64,000 bases of DNA from DATFVA01 sp963743325 (lineage in GTDB: Bacteria > Bacteroidota > Ignavibacteria > Ignavibacteriales > Ignavibacteriaceae): positions 1-64,000 of the forward strand of contig CAVUOZ010000011.1 in NCBI GenBank assembly GCA_963743325.1. The letters are read 5' to 3'. Below the pieces are notes generated by a model. The model made no database searches, was not told the DNA's origin, and saw only the letters and a list, made by a program, of their open reading frames with translations. Each line of letters opens with the position of its first letter. Positions within the stretch are counted from its first letter, which is position 1. This document shows, in pieces, positions 23,605 to 31,683 of the stretch. A program made the position numbers and the translations under genes.

Positions 23605-23839
23605 ATAGAATGCGTTTGTTTTATTTTATGTCACCTGGCTAGAGTCAGGTGTTAACCTTTGGCGGCATCTGAGTTATGCGATTTGTAAAAGTATTGGATT
23701 GATAAGTCGAGAGGTTGACGCTGTACGTCTATGAACCTTATGGTATTTAAGGTTAACACCGGGAACTACCTACCGTCAGGCTGAAAGGTTAACACCGGGT
23801 TTCTAACCCGGTGGATTAGAACGGAAGTGGAAGAAGCAG

Positions 23840-23946
23840 AACTGTTTTAACAGTTTACCTTAGATATCGGCATCTTAATCTTATAGAGAAAGAAAGAACC
23901 CTCTAGTATTAAAAACATATAGTGTTAATAAACCGTTAAAACGGTT
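23840..23946. mobile_element. Gene-less 107-nt P2-P3 unit, copy 3
   Basis: Same hairpins, filler and length as copies 1 and 2. Confidence 0.7.
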
Positions 23947-24333
23947 ACAGATTGGGTTTTTATTCTGTTTTATTCACCTGACTAAAGTCAGGTGTTAACC
24001 TTTGGCTGCACCGGGTTTATCATTTGCCCTTGGGGCATTAGACTGATAAGCTGCAAAGTTAATACCTGTGTGCCAATCCATCTTATGGTGTTAAAGGTTA
24101 ACACCGGGTTTATCATTTACCCTTGGGGCATTAGACTGATAAGCTGCAAAGTTAATACTTGTGTGCCAATCCATCTTATGGTGTTAAGGTTAACACCGGG
24201 TTTATCATTTGCCCTTGGGGCATTAGACTGATAAGCTGCAAAGTTAATACCTGTGTGCCAATCCATCTTATGGTGTTAAAGGTTAACACAGGGTTTCTAA
24301 CCCGGTGGATTAGAACGGAAGTGGAAGAAGCAG

Positions 24334-24440
24334 AACTGTTTTAACAGTTTACCTTAGATATCGGCATCTTAATCTTATAGAGAAAGAAAGAACCCTCTAG
24401 TATTAAAAACATATAGTGTTAATAAACCGTTAAAACGGTT
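24334..24440. mobile_element. Gene-less 107-nt P2-P3 unit, copy 4
   Basis: Same hairpins, filler and length as the other copies; it is the last one before the array ends near the TPR gene stop at 24517. Confidence 0.7.
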
Positions 24441-24516
24441 ACAGATTTGGTTTATTATTCCGTTTTATTCACCGACTAAAGTCAGGTGTTAACCTTTAGG
24501 ATACAACCTAAAAGTA

Positions 24517-25356
24517 TTACGGTTTTTTGCCCTTGTACTGGTATTGAAGATAGTATAACGCCTTATTCGCAATATTTAAATTGTCCTCCTTTGCAAATTT
24601 TTCAGCGTTTTGAATATTTCCTACGTAAAATCTTAACCATAAGAAATTCCCTATTATCAGACCGTCAAATATTCTTTCATCTGCAAAGGCTTTCACGGTT
24701 AAATATCCCCAGAGAACATTCCAGCCGAGAGATAGAATCCCGCTGAAATAATGACCTGTATAAAATTGTCCCGCCCCGGGAATTATATAAGAAAGAATCT
24801 TTGCGGTAGTCACATTATATTTATCCGCAGAAACATTTTTACAGAGGCTTTGTAATGAATCATTTTTTATTTCTGCAAACTGTGCTGCGGCCTTATCCCA
24901 TTCATCTGCAAAAATGTATGTCCAGCCGCGCCAGTAATTTATTTCATTACTTCTATTCTTAAAACGGTTATCTCTTTGAAGCACGTCCAGCTGTCTTTGC
25001 GCCTGTTCAGTGGTTCTCCTTAAAATATTTATTCTTACCTGGTTAATTTTTGCTTCGTACAAATCCGAATCATTAACAGCATTTATCTCCGCCAGTGTAA
25101 GATATTTAAGCGCGTCGGAATATTTTCCGCCTTCCTTAAAAGATAATCCTATAAGTAGATTTGACTGAAAAGCATAATTTTTTTCATTATCGAAAAAATT
25201 TAATCTTTTAAGCTCTGTAACAGCTTCAAAATATTTCTCCTGATTATATAGGTTCAGGGAATAATCATATTGTTCCTTCAGAGTCTCCTGGCATAACAGG
25301 AAAGAACTGTTCAGAAGAAAAATTATGCCGATATATTTTATGTATAACGTCCTCAT
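24517..25356 (-). CDS. Secreted/membrane TPR protein with C-terminal TM2-like domain
   Basis: The 279-residue protein has a signal peptide (MRTLYIKYIGIIFLLNSSFLLCQ in two parts), TPR-like helical repeats (about 25-170) and a C-terminal hydrophobic region (about 183-245) starting AKILSYIIPGAGQFYTGHYFSG, where the PGAGQFYxGxxxxG pattern is typical of TM2/DUF5683 domains. It resembles its upstream neighbour in overall plan, suggesting an old duplication. Its start overlaps that neighbour's stop by 4 bp. It is the last gene of a three-gene unit headed by a YidD-like protein. Function unknown. Confidence 0.72.
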   Translation of the reverse strand: MRTLYIKYIGIIFLLNSSFLLCQETLKEQYDYSLNLYNQEKYFEAVTELKRLNFFDNEKNYAFQSNLLIGLSFKEGGKYSDALKYLTLAEINAVNDSDLYEAKINQVRINILRRTTEQAQRQLDVLQRDNRFKNRSNEINYWRGWTYIFADEWDKAAAQFAEIKNDSLQSLCKNVSADKYNVTTAKILSYIIPGAGQFYTGHYFSGILSLGWNVLWGYLTVKAFADERIFDGLIIGNFLWLRFYVGNIQNAEKFAKEDNLNIANKALYYLQYQYKGKKP

Positions 25357-26213
25357 TTGCAGAAATTATAATCTCCTGCCAGGTAATGAAAAGCATCAAG
25401 AAAATCGTGCAGTTCCGCTTCAAAATTAAAACGGATCTTTGCATTATATATCTGTGCCGAAGCTGATGAGCCGTAAATATTTCCTGCGTAAAAGAACGCT
25501 GTAACTCCCGTAAATATCCATGCTCTTGTCTGATGATCGGCTTTAAAGTCGGTGTAGGCGATGTAACCGAACACTCCTGTAAGTAAAGCGGCAAATAGTG
25601 CATCCGTGTAATTTTCAGTATAGACTTTTCCGAGTCCGGGTATTACAGCGGAAAGAATCCCTGCAGACAAAGGACTTTTATACGGTGGATCATTCTTCCA
25701 ATCATAAAACTTTTTTATATAGTTTTTTTCGTCCCCGGGGAAAGATGATATAAATGAATATTCCGAAGGAAGAATTTCATCGGAATAAAAGTATGTAATC
25801 ATGTTCAGTCTGTTGGCAAAAGGATAATTACTTGGTGAAGAATCCGTCTGAATGAACATATTATGCAGTGCTGCATAATCATTTTTCAGAAAAAGCGTTC
25901 TTGAATATTCATTTTTTGCATATGAATAAAGTTCTGAATTATCGGGTATATGATCGAACTGCTGCAATGCTGCATCATATGAACCGATTCTCTGAAGAGC
26001 AAGTCCTGCTTTAAAATCCGCTGAGTCACTATAAATTTTAGTAAGATATGATTTGTACTCGTCATAAGCGCGCAGGTAATCCTGCTGGCAGAATAAATAA
26101 TCAGCAAATAATTTTATGTTTGAGGGAGAATGAAAGTCAACTTTATTTTGTGAAAGGATCTGCCGGATTGAAAACAAACAGCAGATATTTAATATCAATA
26201 GAAATTTTGTCAT
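25353..26213 (-). CDS. TPR protein with C-terminal TM2-like domain (paralogue)
   Basis: The 286-residue protein has a signal peptide (MTKFLLILNICCLFSIRQILSQ as two pieces), helical repeats (about 25-180) and a hydrophobic C-terminal domain beginning SAGILSAVIPGLGKVYTENYTDA, which corresponds to the IIPGAGQFYTGHYFSG region of the next gene. Its start overlaps the stop of the YidD-like gene by 4 bp, so all three are translated together. Membrane associated, function unknown. Confidence 0.72.
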   Translation of the reverse strand: MTKFLLILNICCLFSIRQILSQNKVDFHSPSNIKLFADYLFCQQDYLRAYDEYKSYLTKIYSDSADFKAGLALQRIGSYDAALQQFDHIPDNSELYSYAKNEYSRTLFLKNDYAALHNMFIQTDSSPSNYPFANRLNMITYFYSDEILPSEYSFISSFPGDEKNYIKKFYDWKNDPPYKSPLSAGILSAVIPGLGKVYTENYTDALFAALLTGVFGYIAYTDFKADHQTRAWIFTGVTAFFYAGNIYGSSASAQIYNAKIRFNFEAELHDFLDAFHYLAGDYNFCK

Positions 26214-26659
26214 TCATCATTAGCTGAGGCAAAGGGGGGGATGTACTTAATGTCTTCCGTTAGAAGCTTATAATTTGAAGGGATATCATAAAGCCTCCCG
26301 TTTTCTGCAAAGGGATAATGAAGCTGACGGTCAATAAAATTTGTATCTCTTGTCAGCCTGTCTGAAAACATCAGGACGCCCTGGACTATATTTGTTTCTT
26401 TCACGGCTTCCACAAAAAAAGAAGAGCAGGTTGGACTGAATGCACAATTATCACCGTCAACATCTGAAATAAATATCCAGTAGGCATTGGTTAAAGAGGA
26501 AACAAACACATCACTCACTGAACCCGATTCAACACCATAGCTTCTGCCGGTGTACGGGGATTTCATCTGGTAGGAGATATCAGACTTATCCCCTCTTTGC
26601 AAATCAGTCTGGGCATAAATAACAACTGATACAAACAAAAGAATTAGGATTATTTTCAT
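26210..26659 (-). CDS. YidD-like protein with signal peptide
   Basis: The 149-residue protein has a signal peptide (MKIILILLFVSVVIYAQ) followed by a domain matching YidD, the small membrane protein insertion efficiency factor: YWIFISDVDGDNCAFSPTCSSFF (pieces around residues 60-82) corresponds to the YidD core with C72 and P76-T-C78-S. The final Arg-Cys-x-Pro of canonical YidD is replaced by LTRDTNF, so one conserved Cys is missing. Canonical YidD is cytoplasmic-face and sits beside yidC/rnpA; this one is exported and sits beside TPR/TM2 proteins, so it probably does something different. First gene of the three-gene unit. Confidence 0.7.
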   Translation of the reverse strand: MKIILILLFVSVVIYAQTDLQRGDKSDISYQMKSPYTGRSYGVESGSVSDVFVSSLTNAYWIFISDVDGDNCAFSPTCSSFFVEAVKETNIVQGVLMFSDRLTRDTNFIDRQLHYPFAENGRLYDIPSNYKLLTEDIKYIPPFASANDE

Positions 26660-26694
26660 TACATTCCAATTATTCCGTCGGCATTCCGCCTGTA

Positions 26695-26776
26695 GAGCGA
26701 AACGGTGTTTCGCTCATTTCATGACTACTTTGTTCAAAAAATCTAAGATTACAGTGAGCGATTCATCGAATCGCTC
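26695..26776. repeat. Bipartite palindrome (inverted copy of the one at 15682)
   Basis: Hairpin B with arms GAGCGAAAC and GTTTCGCTC around GGT (26695-26715), then about 40 bases, then hairpin A with arms GAGCGATTC and GAATCGCTC around ATC (26756-26776). Order and orientation are reversed relative to 15682..15746. Both arms start TAGAGCG or end CGCTCTA, so the two hairpins share their outer ends. Confidence 0.75.
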
Positions 26777-26845
26777 TACATAATGTACTCTTTGCATCTT
26801 TGTGTGATACTAATGATCTTAACCACAAAGGTGCTAAGTTAATTT

Positions 26846-27991
26846 CTATTTCCCATCCAGTAATGCGCGTGCAATCACAACCTTCTGAATTTCGGAAGTT
26901 CCTTCATAAATTTCTGTGATCTTTGAATCGCGCAGGTATCTTTCAACGAGATACTCTCTTACGTAACCATAACCGCCATGGATCTGAATTGCATCAAGAG
27001 CATTCTCAACAGCAATGGTAGAAGAATAAAGTTTTGCCATTGCAGCTTCCTTCCAGTAAGGTTTCCCTGCATCCTTCAAAGCAGCAGCACGAAAAGTAAG
27101 CATTTTTGCGCCGTCCACTTTCATAGCCATATCTGCAAGTTTAAACTGGATAGCCTGGAATTTAGAAATTGGTTCTCCGAAAGCTTTTCTTTCCTGTGAA
27201 TACTTCAACGCAGCTTCAAGTGATGCTTCAGCAATTCCAATAGCCTGTGCGGCAATACCGATTCTGCCCCCGTTCAGAGTATTCATCGCAAAGTTAAACC
27301 CTTTGCCTTCCTCCCAGATAAGGTTTTCTGCAGGCACTCTGCAGTTTTCAAATGTAAGCGAGCATGTATCGGAGCTTCTTATTCCGAGTTTGTCTTCCTT
27401 TTTACCGTGATCAAAACCGGGAGTGCCTTTTTCAACAAGAAAAGTTGAGATACCTTTATGACCTTTTGATTTATCCGTAGTTGCCATTACAAGAGCATAA
27501 TCCGAACTCACGCCGTTAGTAATCCAGTTTTTAATTCCGTTCAGGACGTAATGATCGCCATCCTTATCTGCCATGGTTTTTTGTTTAGTTGCATCACTTC
27601 CTGCTTCCGGTTCAGATAATGCAAAACAACCGAGTTTTTGTCCTTGTGCCAGGGGAATAAGATACTTCTGTTTCAGATAATTCGAGCCGTACTCTTCAAG
27701 TCCATGACATACAAGTGAATTATTAACTGACATTATCACACCGACGCTGGCATCAACTTTAGAAACTTCAATCATCGCAAGTACATAACTCATAGTATCA
27801 AGACCGGCACCACCATATTCCGGCAGGACCATCATCCCCAAAAACCCAAGTTCGCCGAGTTTCTTAACTATTTCAGCGGGAAATTCAGCATTAATATCCC
27901 TTTCTACTGCAGATGGAGCAATTTCAGCCTGTGCGAAGTCACGTGCTGACTCCATTATCATTTTCTGGTCCTCTGTGAGATCGAAATTCAT
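26846..27991 (-). CDS. Acyl-CoA dehydrogenase (short/medium chain type)
   Basis: A flavoenzyme oxidising acyl-CoA to enoyl-CoA, reducing ETF. The 381-residue protein is of standard length; it shows CFALSEPEAGSDA and WITNGVSSDYALV for FAD/substrate binding, RKAFGEPISKFQAIQFKLADM, QIHGGYGYVREYLVERYLRD and the catalytic E363 in IYEGTSEIQ. This Glu position is that of butyryl- and medium-chain enzymes; exact chain length cannot be told. It stands alone on the minus strand, with no beta-oxidation neighbours in the window. Confidence 0.93.
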   Translation of the reverse strand: MNFDLTEDQKMIMESARDFAQAEIAPSAVERDINAEFPAEIVKKLGELGFLGMMVLPEYGGAGLDTMSYVLAMIEVSKVDASVGVIMSVNNSLVCHGLEEYGSNYLKQKYLIPLAQGQKLGCFALSEPEAGSDATKQKTMADKDGDHYVLNGIKNWITNGVSSDYALVMATTDKSKGHKGISTFLVEKGTPGFDHGKKEDKLGIRSSDTCSLTFENCRVPAENLIWEEGKGFNFAMNTLNGGRIGIAAQAIGIAEASLEAALKYSQERKAFGEPISKFQAIQFKLADMAMKVDGAKMLTFRAAALKDAGKPYWKEAAMAKLYSSTIAVENALDAIQIHGGYGYVREYLVERYLRDSKITEIYEGTSEIQKVVIARALLDGK

Positions 27992-28550
27992 TTTTCTTCC
28001 CTGATTTTAGTGATGAGAATAAACCATTAATAAATTTAGTTTTAAAGATACTTTAATCCTGTTTTTATAGCAATGTTAATGATGTGGGTAATTTCAGGAT
28101 TCTCCTGATTTGTTTGCCGCTAATGCGCTAATTAAATTCGCGCATCCGTGGCTTCCTTATCATACAATCACACAAATCATACATACAAACATATTGTTTT
28201 CTTCAAATCCCTCTGCCAATTTGTCAAAATCCCTTTTACTCCACTCCCGCTTCTCTCTCGTCTATCTCTCGTCTAATTCCCTACCTTCTCATAGTCCTAA
28301 TTCGACTGACAAAATGTCAGTAACAACTATTTTCTTAAAAATAAATAATGCCCTTTTGAGGCCATTTTTAAGGTTCTTTTATTTCGCTTTAATTGCGGTC
28401 TAATTTCGTTCTTCTTTCGTCTGAACTTTTGCTTTATTCACTCAGTGCTTATCAGTCTGCAATATTGTCAGTAATCGTCTAAAATAACAGGGTACTCCGG
28501 GTGTTTCAATTTCAATTTTATAGAAAAAAGCATATTCGTATATTTGTTAA
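27992..28550. other. Gene-free gap with one perfect palindrome
   Basis: No convincing gene. The middle is pyrimidine-rich low-complexity sequence (CTCTCTCGTC words near 28250). One perfect palindrome, CTGACA-AAA-TGTCAG, lies at 28306-28320, about 230 bases before rlmN, and could be an operator. Nothing else is seen. Confidence 0.5.
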
Positions 28551-29651
28551 ATGCGTAACAAAAATGAAAATATTCTCCCGGAAGAAGCTCCGCCGCCTTC
28601 AAGAAAAATAAGATTAAAAGGCTTAACACTGACTGAACTTCAGGATTATTTTTTAGATACCGGCGAGCCAAAGTTCCGTGCGGAACAGGTTTTCAACTGG
28701 ATGTACAACCACCTTGCTGATGATTTTGCTGAGATGAAGAATCTCCCTAAAAATCTTCGCACGGCCTTGAGTGAAACCGCAGAAATAAATACTCTTTCTT
28801 CTGCAGGCTCAGAAGTATCCGATGAAACGGGAACTAAGAAATTTATATTTGAGACGAAAGAAAAGCATATCATAGAATCTGTAATTATCCCTGAAAAGAA
28901 AAGAACAACACTCTGTATTTCAACACAGGTAGGGTGTCCCCTTGATTGTAAATTCTGTGCAACAGGACTAATGGGTTATAAGAAAAATCTCACAGCAGGC
29001 GAAATATTCGATCAATATAAAATGGCCGCTAAAGACTACGGCAAAGAGAATATCACCAACATTGTCTATATGGGAATGGGTGAACCTTTACTTAATTATA
29101 GAGAAACAGTTAAATCACTTGAGATTTTCGGAGAGGAATTGACAACCGGCATCAGTCTTAAAAAGATTACAGTTTCAACTGCAGGTATTGTCCCTAAAAT
29201 AACTGAACTGGCAGATACAGGATTAAAAGTAAAGCTTGCTTTTTCACTCCATTCCTGCTTTGAAGATATAAGAACGAAAATAATGCCGATTAATAAAAAA
29301 TATTCACTTGAACAGAACGTCGGGGCAATGCAGTATTATGCTAAGAAAACCGGAACCAGGATAACCTTTGAATATGTTATGCTAAAGGGGATTAACGACA
29401 GGGATGAAGACTTAAATGCCCTGGTAAAACTCTGCAGTAGAATTCCATCAAAGGTAAACGTAATTCCTTTTAATTCACTTAAGCATATGGATCCGACCGG
29501 GTATTCCGCGTTGCTTGAACCAACTCCCCGAAAGCGAATAGATGAGTTTTGTCAAAGATTAAGAGATAAGCATGTAACTGTTATTGTACGCTATACACAG
29601 GGAGAGGATATTGCTGCAGCGTGCGGTCAGCTTGCAGTGAAATACAACTGA
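28551..29651 (+). CDS. rlmN: 23S rRNA (adenine2503-C2)/tRNA methyltransferase
   Basis: A radical-SAM enzyme methylating C2 of A2503 in 23S rRNA and A37 in some tRNAs. The 366-residue protein has C129-x3-C133-x2-C136 (CPLDCKFC) for the [4Fe-4S] cluster and C358 (AAACGQL) as the methyl-carrying Cys; SAM-contact motif MGMGEPLLNY is present, and an N-terminal helical domain of about 110 residues as in RlmN. The start ATG 28551 lacks a strong ribosome binding site. The next gene follows after 2 bp. Confidence 0.94.
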   Translation: MRNKNENILPEEAPPPSRKIRLKGLTLTELQDYFLDTGEPKFRAEQVFNWMYNHLADDFAEMKNLPKNLRTALSETAEINTLSSAGSEVSDETGTKKFIFETKEKHIIESVIIPEKKRTTLCISTQVGCPLDCKFCATGLMGYKKNLTAGEIFDQYKMAAKDYGKENITNIVYMGMGEPLLNYRETVKSLEIFGEELTTGISLKKITVSTAGIVPKITELADTGLKVKLAFSLHSCFEDIRTKIMPINKKYSLEQNVGAMQYYAKKTGTRITFEYVMLKGINDRDEDLNALVKLCSRIPSKVNVIPFNSLKHMDPTGYSALLEPTPRKRIDEFCQRLRDKHVTVIVRYTQGEDIAAACGQLAVKYN

Positions 29652-29653
29652 TT

Positions 29654-30232
29654 ATGAAGAAACTTACCCACGATGAAATCTCTGAAAAGAGATATACTTT
29701 AGATAATCTTCACAAGACTACAAAGATACCTGTTTACGTTTTGCTTAACAGCATCAGAAGTAATTATAACGTGGGCTCTATATTCAGGACTTCAGACGGG
29801 GCGATGATTGAAAATCTTTATCTCTGCGGGTATACTCCCCATCCGCCGAAACCCGGCGAAGAAGCTAAAGGAGACATTTCAACGACAGGAAAAAAAGAGA
29901 TACTAAAGACTGCACTCGGTTCAACTGAAAGTGTTTCCTGGGAGTATATTAAAGACCCTATTGAGGTTATTAAGAATCTGAAGAAAGAAGGAGTAAAAGT
30001 CTGTGCCCTTGAATTAACTTCAAAAAGTAAGCTTTATTCTGAAATCACCAAAAGCGATTTTCCGATTTGTTTAATTGTAGGCAATGAAATAACCGGAGTT
30101 GCCCAGGAACTGATTGATCTGTGTGATTTTTCAATTGAGATACCCCAGTATGGAATAAAGCAGTCTCTTAACGTAGCTGTAGCTTACGGTATAGCTGTAT
30201 TTGAATTAAGGAAAATATTTGATCAGCACTGA
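29654..30232 (+). CDS. SPOUT (TrmH/SpoU) family RNA 2'-O-methyltransferase
   Basis: A 192-residue knotted methyltransferase. The three SPOUT motifs are visible: NSIRSNYNVGSIFRTSDG (motif 1), LIVGNEITGVAQELIDLCD split as LIVGNEITGV (motif 2) and IPQYGIKQSLNVAVAYGIA (motif 3, SAM-binding knot). ATG 29654 follows the rlmN stop by 2 bp and is preferred over an upstream in-frame ATG at 29621 that would overlap rlmN. It probably methylates a ribose in tRNA or rRNA; the exact target is unknown. Cotranscription with rlmN suggests a shared RNA-modification unit. Confidence 0.87.
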   Translation: MKKLTHDEISEKRYTLDNLHKTTKIPVYVLLNSIRSNYNVGSIFRTSDGAMIENLYLCGYTPHPPKPGEEAKGDISTTGKKEILKTALGSTESVSWEYIKDPIEVIKNLKKEGVKVCALELTSKSKLYSEITKSDFPICLIVGNEITGVAQELIDLCDFSIEIPQYGIKQSLNVAVAYGIAVFELRKIFDQH

Positions 30233-30244
30233 GGATGTCTGAAG

Positions 30245-30898
30245 TCAAATAACTGTAAAATATTCTTCCCCGTTGTCTTTTGTATGAATCATCAGCAGGT
30301 TTGCCCTGACCATTTTAACCAGTGTCCTCGAAGCTCTTCTTTCAGAGATATTCACTAGCTCACTCAGTAATTTGACCGAAATAGTTTCGTTATTATTTAA
30401 ATAATCGAAGACTGATTTTTCATTGGATCCGATAGTATACTTTTTCAAACTTAAATCCTGGCTCTGTGCCCGTAGTATTCTTACCATTTCCTTACTTGCC
30501 TGGATACTTTTATCGTTTACACGTACAAGCACAACAGATTTATTAAGGTCAAGCTCTTTCAGATAGTCCTGCAGCCTGTGGGGCTTTGTATCGGATTCCG
30601 GCACAGACACTATAACCACTTCCCTGCCGTATACTTCAAGGAAATCAATCTCATATTCTACAGGGGGTTCACAATAGTTTAAGGCTGCATCTTTAACCAG
30701 CTCCGCTTCTGATTTTTCACTTTCCACACCTACTACCTGTTTATCATCATCAACTCCGAATATAAGATATCCTCCTCTTGTGTTTGCAAATGCAATCATT
30801 TCCCTGGCAATCTTTTCAGCAGTCGAAAATCTTCTTTTAAACTCCACCTGGAGACTTTCGCCTTCTTCAATTAAATCAAAAAAATCTTTCCTTTTCAT
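30245..30898 (-). CDS. AlbA_2 (Schlafen-type) domain regulator with winged helix
   Basis: The 217-residue protein has an N-terminal AlbA_2 domain (about 8-130): ESLQVEFKRRFS, ANTRGGYLIFGVDDD and VVLVRVNDKSIQAS are its usual blocks. A C-terminal winged-helix-like region (about 155-217) with VKLLSELVNISERRASRTLVK, split as LLSELVNISERRASR, follows. Such proteins are usually annotated as putative DNA-binding transcriptional regulators. It overlaps the mtgA stop by 4 bp and is the last gene of the secA run; it is convergent with the methyltransferase gene ending at 30232. Confidence 0.8.
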   Translation of the reverse strand: MKRKDFFDLIEEGESLQVEFKRRFSTAEKIAREMIAFANTRGGYLIFGVDDDKQVVGVESEKSEAELVKDAALNYCEPPVEYEIDFLEVYGREVVIVSVPESDTKPHRLQDYLKELDLNKSVVLVRVNDKSIQASKEMVRILRAQSQDLSLKKYTIGSNEKSVFDYLNNNETISVKLLSELVNISERRASRTLVKMVRANLLMIHTKDNGEEYFTVI

Positions 30899-31647
30899 TT
30901 TTCATCCGGGAACAATATTATATCATTCAGCCTGCCCCTGATAATGGAGGATCTTCTTAAAACATAACGCGAATTCCTGTCCGGCGGATGAATAAGCGGC
31001 GACGGTAACACCGCTGCCAGTCTTGCACTTTCACTTACATTCAGCTCGTCCGGTTCCTTATTAAAATATTCTTCGGATGCCGCACCGACCCCGAAAATCC
31101 CGTCCCCCCACTCTGCTGCATTTATATAAGCCTGAAGAATGGTTCTTTTGCTTAATTCTTTTTCCATTCTTAACGTGGTTATTAATTCTTTTCCTTTTCT
31201 GAATATTGATTTTTCGGTCGTAAAGAATAAATTCTTTGCAAGCTGCATAGTCAGAGTGCTGCCGCCGCGGTAAATTCTGTTTCTCCTTCTATTCTGTCTC
31301 AAAGCCATATTTAATTCTTTCCAGTCAATCCCTTTATGAGAAAAGAACGCCCCATCCTCTATTGATATTATTCCTTTAAGCAGGTTAGGATTTACATCAT
31401 TTATGTTGGTCCATGATTGACGGGGGTAATACAACATATAATTATCAATCGCTCTCTGCTCCATAAGCGAGGTTATTCTGAAATGATAGTATTCAAAATA
31501 AGGAATCTGAAAAGCGGGAAGACTGAAATAGAGCAGTGATAAAAAATAAAAAGCTATTGTTCTGAACTTATGCTTTTTATAATATGGTAAGATCCTGTCG
31601 AAGGCGTTACCTAGTTCATTTTCGGGGAATTGTAAAGATGAAATCAT
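30895..31647 (-). CDS. mtgA: Monofunctional peptidoglycan glycosyltransferase (GT51)
   Basis: Polymerises lipid II into glycan strands at the inner membrane. In the longer frame (TTG 31683, 262 aa) the catalytic Glu is E109 in SIEDGAFFSHKG, followed by GGSTLTMQLAKNLFF at 140-154 and the second acidic region LRMEKELSKRTILQAYIN. A membrane anchor precedes (about 42-60). I choose ATG 31647, which has AGGGA just upstream (250 residues); the longer start abuts the previous stop. There is no transpeptidase domain. Located between the SprE-like lipoprotein and the AlbA_2 gene, both overlapping or adjacent. Confidence 0.88.
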   Translation of the reverse strand: MISSLQFPENELGNAFDRILPYYKKHKFRTIAFYFLSLLYFSLPAFQIPYFEYYHFRITSLMEQRAIDNYMLYYPRQSWTNINDVNPNLLKGIISIEDGAFFSHKGIDWKELNMALRQNRRRNRIYRGGSTLTMQLAKNLFFTTEKSIFRKGKELITTLRMEKELSKRTILQAYINAAEWGDGIFGVGAASEEYFNKEPDELNVSESARLAAVLPSPLIHPPDRNSRYVLRRSSIIRGRLNDIILFPDEK

Positions 31648-31683
31648 AATATCCCTGATCGTGATCTTTTCTCTGAAGAACAA

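Larger units (their letters stand above)
21983..24497. repeat. 2.5-kb palindrome array around the second RAYT gene
   Basis: The array is made of recurring modules. P1 is the hairpin CCGGGTTTCTAACCCGG set in GGTTAACA...GTGGATT. P2 is AAACTGTT-TT-AACAGTTT. P3 is AACCGTT-AA-AACGGTT. P4 is CACCTGAC-TAAA-GTCAGGTG followed by TTAACCTTT. A spacer module of about 95 bp (GGGTTTATCATTTGCCC...TTATGGTGTTAAA) occurs seven times, near 22690, 22998, 23309, 23402, 24012, 24105 and 24198. P2 and P3 enclose either the transposase gene (22110..22623) or a 70-base filler (four 107-nt units). Short frames inside the array merely translate the repeats. Confidence 0.93.

Noticed and set aside
23288..24344. Three open frames of 61-79 residues with the same repeated peptide in the RAYT array
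   Set aside because: They only translate the 95-bp spacer repeat, have no ribosome binding sites, and arise because the repeat length keeps a frame open.
28110..28403. 97-residue plus-strand frame in the rlmN upstream gap
   Set aside because: Pyrimidine-rich low-complexity sequence, Ser/Pro/Leu-rich peptide, no ribosome binding site.
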